Assembly: GCA_029556265.1 (NCBI GenBank)
Contig: JAKQFH010000093.1
Coordinates: 1 to 54,365, forward strand
Source of the DNA: Chloroflexota bacterium
GTDB lineage: Bacteria; Chloroflexota; Anaerolineae; Anaerolineales; Anaerolineaceae
DNA: 54,365 bases
Direction of reading: 5' to 3'
How positions within the stretch are numbered: position 1 is the stretch's first letter; the number at the start of each line of letters is the position of its first letter. The notes beneath the pieces were generated by a model. The model ran no database searches. It was not told the origin of the DNA and was given only the letters and a program-made list of their open reading frames with translations. Positions 18,940 through 27,896 of the stretch are shown here, piece by piece. Made by a program: the position numbers and the translations under genes.

Positions 18940-19812
18940 ATGGTAGCGATGAAAAGCAAAAAACAGCCCACCCCCAAAAAAGCTCAACAAAACGCGCCAG
19001 CGGTTCCCACGCCGCTTCAAATTAACACGCCAGACCCGCGCGAAGCCACCCGGCCTGTCAAACTAACCCAGGTTGTGAGCGCGAACCAGGTTCAAACAGT
19101 CCGGGCTCAAGCCGTGTCTGAGCTTGAAGAAACCCGCCCAATCGCGATACGGGCAAAAAACGGCACCGACCTGCCTGCGCCAGAAAAAAGCGCGCCAGAA
19201 CGGCAAACTGACGCCTTGCCAGCCTGGCTGATTGCCTACGCCCGGGAAGCTGAACCGAAAGAAGCCCCGCCAAGCCCGGCCGAAGAAACGCGTCAAATCC
19301 ATCTCCATCAGCCGGAAGCACCGGCCAACACAGACGCCGCCTTCGCGCCGGTAATCCCCGCTTCCCCGGAAGCCAGCGGCTGGACGGTAGAAACTCAGTC
19401 CGCCGCGGCACCGCAGGAAGCCGGCTCCGTCAACATGGGTGAGCATTCGGAACCCCTGGCTCCATCCAGCGAAGCGGATGATCGCGCCCTCTCCACCAGC
19501 GAAGCAGAGCTGGCAGAAAGTCCCAGTCAACCGGAAAACACCCCTGAGCTCGATTCAACCAAGTTCAGCCTTGCCAGGATGCTGGACGGCGGAAAATACG
19601 CCGAAGCTGACCAGCTGGTTGCGGACATGGCCGCGGACCCGGCCGCCCGGGCGGAGGCGATGAAGGTGCTCCGTTCGCGCCTGGATACCAGCCGCGAAAG
19701 CCTGCCCTTATGGGAATTTTATGCCCGCTTGTGCAGCGCGGATAATCAGATCGAGCTTGCCCAAAGCGCGCGCGAAACCGCAGAAAAACTGAAGAATCTA
19801 CCTGGAGAATAA
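18940..19812 (+). CDS. Hypothetical protein, disordered with C-terminal helical repeat
   Basis: 290 residues, function unknown. Residues 1-200 are low-complexity, rich in Pro, Ala, Glu, Thr and Ser, and probably disordered, with short recurrent ETR(P/Q)I-type motifs (EETRPIAI, AEETRQIHL). The last 85 residues (from FSLARMLDGGKYAEAD) look like a TPR-like helical bundle. There is no signal peptide or membrane segment. A TATAAT box lies exactly 6 bases before the ATG, suggesting a leaderless mRNA; a second ATG is at 18949. ndk starts 1 base after the stop, so the two are co-transcribed. Confidence 0.75.
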   Translation: MVAMKSKKQPTPKKAQQNAPAVPTPLQINTPDPREATRPVKLTQVVSANQVQTVRAQAVSELEETRPIAIRAKNGTDLPAPEKSAPERQTDALPAWLIAYAREAEPKEAPPSPAEETRQIHLHQPEAPANTDAAFAPVIPASPEASGWTVETQSAAAPQEAGSVNMGEHSEPLAPSSEADDRALSTSEAELAESPSQPENTPELDSTKFSLARMLDGGKYAEADQLVADMAADPAARAEAMKVLRSRLDTSRESLPLWEFYARLCSADNQIELAQSARETAEKLKNLPGE

Positions 19813-19813
19813 A

Positions 19814-20263
19814 ATGGAACGATCTCTTGTCTTGGTTAAGCCGGACGGCGTACAGCGCGGTTTGGTCGGTAAAGTAATCACAGCCCTCGAAGACCGCGGC
19901 TTACGCCTGACCGCTGCGCGTTTCCTTCGCGTCAGCCGGGAACTGGCAGAAGCGCATTACGGGGTCCACGCGGGCAAGCCTTTTTACGACGCCCTGATTG
20001 CGTTCATTACGTCTTCTCCGGTTATGGCGATGGTCTGGGAAGGACCAGACGCGATTGCTGCCATTCGTCAAACCATGGGCAAAACGCGCGGAACAGAGGC
20101 GGCGCCAGGCAGCATCCGCCATGATTACGCGCTGCAAGCGCGCTTCAATATCACTCACGCCTCGGATTCCCCCGAAAACGCGGAGGCGGAGATTGCGCTG
20201 TGGTTCAAACCGGAAGAAATTGTGGTTTGGTCCCGCGATATTGAGAAATGGATTTATGAATGA
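19814..20263 (+). CDS. ndk: Nucleoside diphosphate kinase
   Basis: Transfers the gamma-phosphate between nucleoside triphosphates and diphosphates through a phospho-His. 149 residues, normal length. The N-terminus ERSLVLVKPDGVQRGLVG and the active-site segment NITHASDSPENAEAEI (His in THASDS) are diagnostic. GGAG lies 6 bases before the ATG. The end overlaps the next gene by 4 bases (ATGA). Confidence 0.97.
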   Translation: MERSLVLVKPDGVQRGLVGKVITALEDRGLRLTAARFLRVSRELAEAHYGVHAGKPFYDALIAFITSSPVMAMVWEGPDAIAAIRQTMGKTRGTEAAPGSIRHDYALQARFNITHASDSPENAEAEIALWFKPEEIVVWSRDIEKWIYE

Positions 20264-20997
20264 CAGAACACGGGTTGTCAGATCTGGCAGTTGTTTACCG
20301 CGCCAAGGGATTGGTTGATGGCGAAATAATCCGGGGTTTCCTGGAAGCCCAGGGCATCCCCGCCAACGTCAGTCAGGAAGCCGCCGGAAAAATCTATGGT
20401 CTCACCATCGGCGACCTGGGCGTGGCTGAAGTGTTGGTCCGCGCGCAAGATGAGCAGCGGGCGCTCGAGCTTTTGCGGGAGATGGAAGCCGGCGAATTTG
20501 AAAACGAAATCCTCGTCAGCGAACAGACAGACCAAAAAACGTTTGGTCCGCAGTCCACCCCCGAAGAGGACGAGCTGCGTGAGCGCAAAAAGGTGCTGAT
20601 TCTGGGCACAGCCAATTCCGCCCGCAGCCAGATGGCGGAAGCTGTGGTGAATAACGACTGCTGGGATCGGTGGGTCGCTTTCAGCGCGGGCACCAACCCT
20701 GCGGCAGCCATTAACCCATGGGCGCTCAGAGTGCTGGAGGAAGCCGACATTTTCCATCAGGGCGAGCCAAAATCCGTTGACGTTTTCCGCGGACAGGACT
20801 TCGACCTGATTATCACGGTTTGCGATGACGCCCGGGAAACCTGCCCGGTTTGGTTGGGCGAAGCGAACCGGATCCACATTGGTTTCGAGGATCCAGCCGC
20901 CGTGGAAGGCAGCGGCGCCGAAAAGCTGGAAGCCTTCCGCAAGACCCTCCGCCTTATCCGCGCCGCTATTCCAGCAGTCCTGAAGCATTACGAATGA
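20260..20997 (+). CDS. DUF2007 domain fused to a degenerate ArsC-like (LMW phosphatase fold) domain
   Basis: 245 residues in two parts. Residues 8-78 resemble the DUF2007 'signal transducing' domain (LAVVYRAKGLVDGEIIRGFL, ending in a LLREME helix). Residues 110-245 align with thioredoxin-type arsenate reductase: KVLILGTANSARSQMAE, FSAGTNP, VCDDARETCPVW and GFEDPA. The catalytic P-loop Cys-x5-Arg is lost, reading GTANSAR (116-122); the first Cys is Gly and a second is Ala, while Arg122, Cys188, Cys195 and Asp211 remain. Classical arsenate reduction or phosphatase chemistry is therefore unlikely. A binding or sensing role is an inference. It overlaps ndk by 4 bases; no ars genes are nearby. Confidence 0.85.
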   Translation: MTEHGLSDLAVVYRAKGLVDGEIIRGFLEAQGIPANVSQEAAGKIYGLTIGDLGVAEVLVRAQDEQRALELLREMEAGEFENEILVSEQTDQKTFGPQSTPEEDELRERKKVLILGTANSARSQMAEAVVNNDCWDRWVAFSAGTNPAAAINPWALRVLEEADIFHQGEPKSVDVFRGQDFDLIITVCDDARETCPVWLGEANRIHIGFEDPAAVEGSGAEKLEAFRKTLRLIRAAIPAVLKHYE

Positions 20998-21085
20998 ACC
21001 CGCGTTCGGGGCGGAAGCTGTGCATACCGCGACCGCGGCGAAACCCGCGGCTTGCTTGTTTCCAGCTGCCGCCTGAGGGTGCAAA

Positions 21086-21114
21086 TTGACAAAGCTGAAG
21101 CTATCCGTTATAAA
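21086..21114 (+). promoter_or_regulatory. Consensus promoter of the lytic transglycosylase gene
   Basis: TTGACA (21086-21091), 17 bases, TATAAA (21109-21114). The ATG begins 6 bases later (21121), so transcription would start at or next to the start codon, giving a leaderless mRNA. Confidence 0.85.
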
Positions 21115-21120
21115 CCCACC

Positions 21121-23613
21121 ATGAAAATCAACTGCACAAGCCGCTGTTTGCTTGTTTTCCTCTGCGCAAGCTTGCTGACAAGCGCGTGCTCCGCCCCTGC
21201 CGCGCGAACACAACCGGTAGTCCCAACCCAGACTCAAACGCTTGTGGGCAGCCCGACGCCGCTGGCCGCCACCGCTGAGCCGCTGACCTCCCCAACGGAA
21301 GCCCGGGTCTCCACCGAAGCCCGCCTGACAGACGCCGACGCTGCCTTACAATTCGGGGATTACCCCGCCGCGCTGCAAGCTTATGCCGCCGGGAAAAGCT
21401 CGGGTTCCGCGGCTTTACGCGCTGCAGGCTTGTTCGGGCAGGGCTTGGTCAACTTCAAACTCGGGGATTACTTTCAGGCCAAACCTTTCCTTCTGGAACT
21501 CATCAGCACATACCCCGACAGCTTGCCTGCCGCCCGGGCGAGTTACCTGCTTGCCCGGATTGCGGTTTCCGAAAAGAACTATTCTGATGCCGTGAATTAC
21601 CTGACAGCCTACCAGCAAGCCCGTCCTGGTGTTTTGGACGCGTTTATCTTGGAGCAGATAGGCGACCTGCGCGCCCAAACAGGGGAGCATGACCTTGCGT
21701 TGAAGGCATACTCAAGCGCTTATTTAGCCTCAGACCCCGATGACAACGCGGCGCTTGCCATCAAGGTCGGCAGCGAATATATGGAATTAGGGCAAAACGA
21801 ACAGGCATCTGCTATCTACCGCGATGTTTATGCGCGGACGGCTGATATCTATCTGAAATCCCAGCTGGACCTACTGCTCGGGCGGGCCTCCATCGCGCAA
21901 GGCGCCGTAGAGGAGGGTTTCGCGTATTACCAGCATGCGGTCAACAACTATCCCGAGACGTATGACGCCTATTCCGCCGTCCTGGCGCTCCTGGATGCGG
22001 AACAAAGTGTCGATGAACTGCAGCGCGGGCTCATTAATTATTTCAGGGGTCAATATGACCTGGCGAATGAGGCTTTCGATCGCTACATGGAAGGTGACGG
22101 TCTCGAGAAAGATAAGGCGCTTTACTATCAGGCGCTGGCTGCCCGGGCGAAAGGGCTCGAACTTTACGCTTTTCATTCCGAAGAACGTTTCGCGCTCAAT
22201 CAGATTAGCGGCACGCCCCAGGATCAAACCGCCATCGCCCTTTGGGAGCAGCTCGTCAGCGACTATCCCAAGAGCAATTACCTCTCACACGCCATTGAGG
22301 ATATTGTCTACACGCAATATCAGTATATGAATCGGGTGGACCTGGCGCCTCAAACCGCCCTGGATTATGTTTCCCAGCAGCCTCTGAGCGTTTACGCTCC
22401 CAGCCTGCTTTTCACCGCCGGCAGATACCTGGAAATCCAGGGAAAACTGGAAGAAGCCGCCCAGGTTTGGGACCGCATCGCCGTAAATTACCCCTCCTCG
22501 GACCAATCCTTTCAGGGCGCGTTTTTCGCAGGCATCCTGCATTACCGCCGCGGAGACATAACCTCCTCGGCCGCCTCCTTCAACCGCGCCATCCTGCTGG
22601 CCCTGGAACCATTGGAAAGCGCGGGAGCTTACCTCTGGCTCGGAAAATTGAGCCAAGCCGCGGGCGACCTGGACAAAGCGCGTGCGTATTGGAATTCCGC
22701 GGCGCAAGTTGATCCGGCTGGCTATTATGGTTTGCGCGCCGTGGAACTGGCTGAAAACAAACCGCCTTTTGCCTCCCCCGAGGCATTGGATCTGCGGGTA
22801 GACCTGGTGAACGCCCGTCAGGTTGCCGCGGCATGGATGCGCACTTCTTTTAACCTTCCGCCGCAGGTGAACCTCGATTACAGCCCGGAGCTCTGGAATG
22901 ACCCCCGCTTTGTGCGCGCTCAGGAATACTGGAGCCTGGGGCTCTACACGCAAGCCCGTTTGGAATTTGAATCCCTGAGAATTGACAACCGCCTGGACGT
23001 GCTCAACAGCTTCCGCCTGCTCAAAGCATTTCTGGATTATGGTTTTTACGCGTCCGCGATTGAAACCAGCCAGACCATCGCGACACTTGCCGGCTACAGC
23101 GATATCGCCCTGGCGGATAAGCTGCCTGCTTATTTCAGATACGTCTATTACGGCACGTATTACCTCACCTGGGTTCAGGACGCGGCAGAAACCTACGATC
23201 TGCCGGTTCTGGTCCTCTTCAGTCTCATCCACCAGGAAAGTCGTTTTCAACCTTTCGCTCAATCATCTGCGGGTGCACAGGGTTTGCTGCAATTAATGCC
23301 GCAGACTGCCGCGACCATCGCGTCAGAAATCAATTACCCGCCCAATTTCAGTACAGCCGACCTGGGCGTACCGCTTTATAACCTGACCCTCGGCGCGAAC
23401 TACCTTGCCCGGCAGTACTTTGGATTTGATGACGACACTTACGCGGCCCTGGCAGCCTATAACAGCGGACCCGGCAACACCCGTGAATGGAAGGAAATTG
23501 CCGGCTCGGACCCGGACCTCTTTGTTGGCTCCATCCGCTACCTGGAATCCCGCACCTATGTGCGCAAAATCGCTGAAATCTTTGCGCAATACGCGCGCCT
23601 CTATGGCAAATAA
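21121..23613 (+). CDS. Lipoprotein lytic transglycosylase with tetratricopeptide-like repeats
   Basis: Slt70-like murein lytic transglycosylase, 830 residues. The N-terminus has a signal peptide with a lipobox-like SLLTSAC, so it is probably anchored outside the membrane, followed by a Thr/Pro-rich stretch. A long superhelical TPR region (about 75-680) with repeated LxAY/Y-x3-A patterns follows. The catalytic SLT domain is at the C-terminus: Glu near residue 706 in IHQESRFQPFAQSSAGAQG, then LLQLMPQTA and AYNSGPGN. The ATG at 21121 is chosen for its promoter spacing and signal peptide; an upstream in-frame extension would run through the promoter. Confidence 0.94.
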   Translation: MKINCTSRCLLVFLCASLLTSACSAPAARTQPVVPTQTQTLVGSPTPLAATAEPLTSPTEARVSTEARLTDADAALQFGDYPAALQAYAAGKSSGSAALRAAGLFGQGLVNFKLGDYFQAKPFLLELISTYPDSLPAARASYLLARIAVSEKNYSDAVNYLTAYQQARPGVLDAFILEQIGDLRAQTGEHDLALKAYSSAYLASDPDDNAALAIKVGSEYMELGQNEQASAIYRDVYARTADIYLKSQLDLLLGRASIAQGAVEEGFAYYQHAVNNYPETYDAYSAVLALLDAEQSVDELQRGLINYFRGQYDLANEAFDRYMEGDGLEKDKALYYQALAARAKGLELYAFHSEERFALNQISGTPQDQTAIALWEQLVSDYPKSNYLSHAIEDIVYTQYQYMNRVDLAPQTALDYVSQQPLSVYAPSLLFTAGRYLEIQGKLEEAAQVWDRIAVNYPSSDQSFQGAFFAGILHYRRGDITSSAASFNRAILLALEPLESAGAYLWLGKLSQAAGDLDKARAYWNSAAQVDPAGYYGLRAVELAENKPPFASPEALDLRVDLVNARQVAAAWMRTSFNLPPQVNLDYSPELWNDPRFVRAQEYWSLGLYTQARLEFESLRIDNRLDVLNSFRLLKAFLDYGFYASAIETSQTIATLAGYSDIALADKLPAYFRYVYYGTYYLTWVQDAAETYDLPVLVLFSLIHQESRFQPFAQSSAGAQGLLQLMPQTAATIASEINYPPNFSTADLGVPLYNLTLGANYLARQYFGFDDDTYAALAAYNSGPGNTREWKEIAGSDPDLFVGSIRYLESRTYVRKIAEIFAQYARLYGK

Positions 23614-23743
23614 CCGCGTCTGCTAAGTCTCCGTGCGCTCTTCTGAGGTCGGAAGATTCCCGGCTTCAACTCTAAATAGCCAGGCCTGAGAATGGTTATT
23701 ATTCTCTTTACCAATTGCTATTCCCGGTTTCAAAAAAGCGCAT

Positions 23744-23775
23744 AAAAAAAGAAAGGCGGCTGGTGCCGCCTTTCT
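23744..23775 (-). terminator. Terminator of ppdK
   Basis: Minus strand 11-bp stem AGAAAGGCGGC/GCCGCCTTTCT with a 4-base loop and a run of seven T. Confidence 0.93.
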
Positions 23776-23793
23776 CATCGTATCTGGTCTGAC

Positions 23794-26637
23794 TTACTTA
23801 TGCTTCAATGCGGCCTGAGCGGCTGCCAATCTTGCCAGCGGCACGCGGAAAGGAGAGCAGCTGACGTAGTTATTGCCAATGATATGGCACCATTCAATTG
23901 AGCTGGGGTCTCCGCCGTGTTCACCGCAAATGCCGACCTCAAGGTTCGGGCGCACTCTGCGGCCGTCTTCAACCGCCTTCTTCATCAGCAGACCAACGCC
24001 TTCGCGGTCAAGCTGCTGGAAGGGGTTTTTGGGAAGAATGCCTTTTTCAACATAGCGAACCAGGAAGGTGCGTTCAGCGTCATCACGGCTGTAACCAAAG
24101 GTCATCTGAGTCAGGTCGTTCGTGCCAAAGGAGAAGAACTCAGCCAGCTCAGCGATTTCAGCCGCCGTCACAGCCGCCCGGGGGATTTCAATCATCGTGC
24201 CGAACTTATAGGCCACTTCGATGCCCTTTTCGGCCATCACTTCCTTGGCAATCTGCAGCAAAGTCGGCTGAACATCCTTGAGTTCATTGACATGCCCGGT
24301 CAGCGGAATCATAATTTCGGGCTTGGCTACGATGCCATTCTTGGCAGCGTCGCATGCCGCTTCGAAGATCGCGCGGACCTGCATCTTCATGATGTCCGGG
24401 TAGACAATACCCAGGCGAATGCCGCGCAAACCCATCATCGGGTTGCTTTCATGCAGGCTCTGGACCACTTCCAGCATCTTTTCTTTGGCTGCCAGGCCTT
24501 CGGTTTTACCGGTGGCGTGCATCGTGGCGACTTCGGTAAGCAGGGATTCCAAAGAGGGCAGGAACTCATGCAATGGCGGGTCAATCAGGCGGATAATCAC
24601 GGGGTAGCCGTTCATTGCCTCAAAGAGCCCGTAGAAATCTTCCCGCTGCAGGGGTTGGATAAACTCAAGCGCGCCAAAGTATGCTTTCGCGCCCGGATCC
24701 TCGGCGATAGCCTTTCTTTCTGCTTCCACAGTTTCGGCCAAGGCTGCCTTTTCGTCATCCTTCAGCACACGACCTTCCAGACGGCCGGCCTTAAGCGCGG
24801 CTTCCAGCTGCTCCAGGGAGTTCAGCTTCTTCTGGGTCGGCTCCGCGTTCATGATCATATCCTGAACGTGCGGCAAGCGAGAAACTTCAAAGAACATATG
24901 CTCAGTTCGGCAAAGACCGATGCCTTTCGCGCCGTATTCGCGCGCCCGGCGGGCATCCTTCGGATAGTCCGCGTTCGCCCATACCTGCATGCGAGACATC
25001 TCGTCAGCCCAATCGAGGAGCGCCATCAGCTCTTTTTGCTGGGTCACATCCGGTGTCGTAAGGGGCAGTTTCCCGACGTAGGCTTCACCGCTGCTTCCGT
25101 CCACGGAAATCCAATCCCCTTCTTTGATGACAATCCCGTTGGATTGCATCTGTCGTTTTTCCAGGTCAATCTGAACCATCGACGCGCCAACAACGCAGGG
25201 AACGCCAAACTGACGCGCCACCACGGCGGCGTGCGAGGTGGCTCCGCCTTCGCTGGTGAGGATGCCTTTGGAAGCCAGCATACCATGCACGTCATCCGGT
25301 TTGGTGAAGGGGCGGACCATAATGACATCCTGACCTTCATCGCGGTTTTTCCGTTCGGCGAGGTCTGCGTCAAAATAAACCTGACCGACCGCGGCACCCG
25401 GGGAAGCTGCCACGCCTTTCGCGAGCAAGCCTTTTTGTTTCTTGGCTTTCTCTTTATCTTCCAGGGTGAACTGCGGGTGAAGCATCTGGTCCACCTGTTC
25501 AGGGCTCACGCGCTTAATTGCCTCTTCTTTGGAGATGAAATTCTCATTCACCATGTCGTAAGCAATCTTAATCGCTGCCTTGGCGGAACGTTTGCCGTTG
25601 CGGGTCTGAAGCATCCACAGTTTGCCGCGTTCAATTGTGAACTCGACGTCCTGCATTTCCTTGTAGTGGTTTTCCAGCTTCTCGGTGATATCCATAAAGG
25701 TGTGATAAGCGTCCGGGATTTCAGCTTTCAGACCTTCAATCTTGGAAGTATTGCGAATGCCGGCCACCACGTCTTCACCCTGGGCATTGATAAGGTATTC
25801 GCCGAACATCTTATTCTCGCCAGTTTGAGGGTCGCGCGTGAAGGCAACGCCCGTGCCGGAGTCATCGCCCATATTACCGAAAACCATAGTCTGGATATTG
25901 ACAGCGGTGCCGAGCGTGTCCGGGATGTTCTCGCGGCGGCGGTAATCAATCGCGCGCTTGGAGTTCCACGAACCAAATACTGCCTTGATAGCGTACTGCA
26001 TCTGCACCAATGGGTCCTGTGGGAAGTCGAAGCCCATCTCGCGCTTGACAACTTGCTTGAACTGGTCGGTCAGATACTGCCAATCGGCCGCGTTCAACTC
26101 AGTATCGAGCTTGACGCCCTTCTGGGCTTTATAGCTATCCAGAACATCGTCAAACGCTTCATCCGCGATGCCAAGCACAACGCTGCCAAACATTTGCACC
26201 AGGCGGCGGTACGAATCCGCCACGAAGCGTTCGTTGCCGGTGAGGGCAATCATACCCTTGGCAGTTTCGTCGTTCATGCCGATATTGAGGACAGTGTCCA
26301 TCATGCCGGGCATGGAGAACTTGGCGCCAGAGCGGCAGGAAACCAGCAGTGGATTCTTCGGGTCGCCAAAAACCTTACCGGCTTTCTTTTCTACGGCTTT
26401 CAGCGCGTCCAAAGCCTGCTGCCACATCCCTTCCGGGAATTCATTCGTTTCCTGATACGCATTGCACGCTTCAGTCGTAATCGTGAAGCCAGGGGGAACC
26501 GGAACGCCAATCCGCACCATCTCAGCCAGGTTAGAGCCCTTACCGCCTAAAAGTCCGCGCACCCCGTCCCAACTGCCCGCGTACGCTTCTGCCTGTTCGA
26601 CCTCGTCAAACAAGTAAACCCATTTCTTTGTTGTCAT
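23794..26637 (-). CDS. ppdK: Pyruvate, phosphate dikinase
   Basis: Interconverts pyruvate + ATP + phosphate with phosphoenolpyruvate + AMP + pyrophosphate. 947 residues. The N-terminal ATP-grasp part includes GGKGSNLAEMVRIGVPVPPGF. The phospho-His domain has GGATSHAAVVARQFGVPCVVG (His near residue 468) in the centre, and the C-terminal TIM barrel includes the active-site Cys in VGICGEHGGDP. The ATG at 26637 is preceded by AGGAGG at good spacing; an in-frame extension to 26709 runs through this site. Together with the PPi-type phosphofructokinase it suggests pyrophosphate-linked, reversible glycolysis. Confidence 0.97.
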   Translation of the reverse strand: MTTKKWVYLFDEVEQAEAYAGSWDGVRGLLGGKGSNLAEMVRIGVPVPPGFTITTEACNAYQETNEFPEGMWQQALDALKAVEKKAGKVFGDPKNPLLVSCRSGAKFSMPGMMDTVLNIGMNDETAKGMIALTGNERFVADSYRRLVQMFGSVVLGIADEAFDDVLDSYKAQKGVKLDTELNAADWQYLTDQFKQVVKREMGFDFPQDPLVQMQYAIKAVFGSWNSKRAIDYRRRENIPDTLGTAVNIQTMVFGNMGDDSGTGVAFTRDPQTGENKMFGEYLINAQGEDVVAGIRNTSKIEGLKAEIPDAYHTFMDITEKLENHYKEMQDVEFTIERGKLWMLQTRNGKRSAKAAIKIAYDMVNENFISKEEAIKRVSPEQVDQMLHPQFTLEDKEKAKKQKGLLAKGVAASPGAAVGQVYFDADLAERKNRDEGQDVIMVRPFTKPDDVHGMLASKGILTSEGGATSHAAVVARQFGVPCVVGASMVQIDLEKRQMQSNGIVIKEGDWISVDGSSGEAYVGKLPLTTPDVTQQKELMALLDWADEMSRMQVWANADYPKDARRAREYGAKGIGLCRTEHMFFEVSRLPHVQDMIMNAEPTQKKLNSLEQLEAALKAGRLEGRVLKDDEKAALAETVEAERKAIAEDPGAKAYFGALEFIQPLQREDFYGLFEAMNGYPVIIRLIDPPLHEFLPSLESLLTEVATMHATGKTEGLAAKEKMLEVVQSLHESNPMMGLRGIRLGIVYPDIMKMQVRAIFEAACDAAKNGIVAKPEIMIPLTGHVNELKDVQPTLLQIAKEVMAEKGIEVAYKFGTMIEIPRAAVTAAEIAELAEFFSFGTNDLTQMTFGYSRDDAERTFLVRYVEKGILPKNPFQQLDREGVGLLMKKAVEDGRRVRPNLEVGICGEHGGDPSSIEWCHIIGNNYVSCSPFRVPLARLAAAQAALKHK

Positions 26638-26930
26638 ACAGCCTCCTATGCTTAATCGCAAATAATTTACGTTATTAGATTGTGGTATCTCAAAGGTGAA
26701 ATAATCCAAGGCGGAATTTTACCATACTTCGCCCCCGACCGAGCCTGACATGTAGACTGTATCGACCTGTTGCGCCCTATTCCTGCAAGCCTTCTTGAAG
26801 CTGCGATTAATTCAGTCTACGAGTAAAAAACTCAAATTTGCAGATTGTTTCCGCGAAATTCCACATAATCTGTCAAACCAGGTCATTCCAGGAGTAAAAT
26901 CTGTCTACCTACTGATGTAAAGAGGGTGCT
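26638..26930 (+). other. Intergenic region between divergent ppdK and toroid gene
   Basis: 293 bases, AT-richer than its surroundings. It holds the ppdK ribosome-binding site and presumably promoters for both genes. TAAAAT-type -10 boxes are visible (for example near 26896 on the plus strand with TGTCAA about 18 bases upstream), but no convincing -35 was found. No small gene or RNA was recognised. Confidence 0.5.
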
Positions 26931-27896
26931 TTGAACCAAATATCCAGCACACTACTTGAGGAACTGAGAACGCATTCTGAGCCTGCACTGCGCTACTTTG
27001 CGCTGCAAAACCTGTTCGATTGTGACCCGGAAGAAAGTGAAATGAGCCTGGCGCGCTGGGACCTGCCTAACTCAGCGCTTATCCGGAGCTTGTGCGCCTT
27101 TGACCCATCCCTCCATCCGTACCAAAAGTGGAACGGTGCGCATTGGCGGTTGGTCCAACTGGCGGAGCTGCGTTACCCGTACACCAATCCGGCTTTGGAA
27201 GAGCCCCGAGCGCAGGTTTACGCTTGGTTGACTTCTGAGCGCCATATTGCGAGCATCCGCACGCTGGAAGGACGCACCCGACGCTGCGCCAGCCAGGAAG
27301 CCAACGCGGTGTATGCCTCCGTACGGCTCAACATGGTGGATGAACAGACCGAAGCCCTGGTAAAAAAGCTTTTGGGCTGGCAGTGGCCAGACGGCGGCTG
27401 GAACTGCGACAAGCGCCCGGAAGCCTCGCATTCTTCTTTCTGGGAATCCTGGACGCCCTTACGCGCGCTCCTTACCTGGAAGGTGCATGCCGGCAGTAGT
27501 ACGGCTTTGGACGAAGCTATCGCAAAATCCGTTCAGTTCTTCTTGCGGAAGCAGCTTTTTTTGAGGGAAAGCAGCGGGGAGCCGATGCAGCTGGAGTTTA
27601 CCCGCCTGCACCAACCTGCCTACTGGAAATACGATGTCCTGGTAGGGTTGGAGCTAATGCGCCTGGCTGGAAAACTGGAGGACCCGCGGTGCGAGCCGGC
27701 GTTGGCTCTGTTGGAGGGAAAAATGCAGCCTGGCGGTGGCTTTCGCGCGGAAGAGAAGCAGTTTCAGGCGGCTAACCCCGCTGCCTGGCATTACTCCCCT
27801 GTGGACTGGGGCAGCCCCTCGGCTAATAAGTGGAATCCATGGCTGACGGTGCGAGCTCTGGCAATTCTGAAAGCAGCCGGGAGAATCAGTTTCTAG
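26931..27896 (+). CDS. Alpha/alpha-toroid (terpene-cyclase/prenyltransferase-like fold) protein
   Basis: 321 residues, function unknown. A QW-like motif, WQWPDGGWNCDKRP, and a later GKMQPGGGFRAEEK repeat suggest the alpha/alpha-barrel shared by squalene cyclases and prenyltransferase beta subunits. The DxDD acid of squalene-hopene cyclases is not visible, so enzymatic cyclisation is not supported. The first ~60 residues look helical and HEAT-like (LRYFALQNLFD). The start is TTG at 26931 with AGAGGG 4 bases upstream; the next in-frame ATG would lose a helix. The stop codon shares the sequence CTAG with the stop of the convergent nitroreductase gene. Confidence 0.78.
   Translation: MNQISSTLLEELRTHSEPALRYFALQNLFDCDPEESEMSLARWDLPNSALIRSLCAFDPSLHPYQKWNGAHWRLVQLAELRYPYTNPALEEPRAQVYAWLTSERHIASIRTLEGRTRRCASQEANAVYASVRLNMVDEQTEALVKKLLGWQWPDGGWNCDKRPEASHSSFWESWTPLRALLTWKVHAGSSTALDEAIAKSVQFFLRKQLFLRESSGEPMQLEFTRLHQPAYWKYDVLVGLELMRLAGKLEDPRCEPALALLEGKMQPGGGFRAEEKQFQAANPAAWHYSPVDWGSPSANKWNPWLTVRALAILKAAGRISF

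Noticed and set aside
20278-21237. 319-codon minus frame across the DUF2007-ArsC gene and the next promoter
   Set aside because: It covers a consensus promoter and a gene with clear homology on the other strand.
23917-26550. 877-codon open frame antisense to ppdK
   Set aside because: The opposite strand encodes an unmistakable pyruvate phosphate dikinase; the antisense translation has no recognisable motif and is a codon-bias artefact of a long conserved gene.
26638-26709. Upstream in-frame extension of ppdK
   Set aside because: The AGGAGG ribosome-binding site lies inside it, and family members start at the MTTKKWVYLF-type N-terminus.
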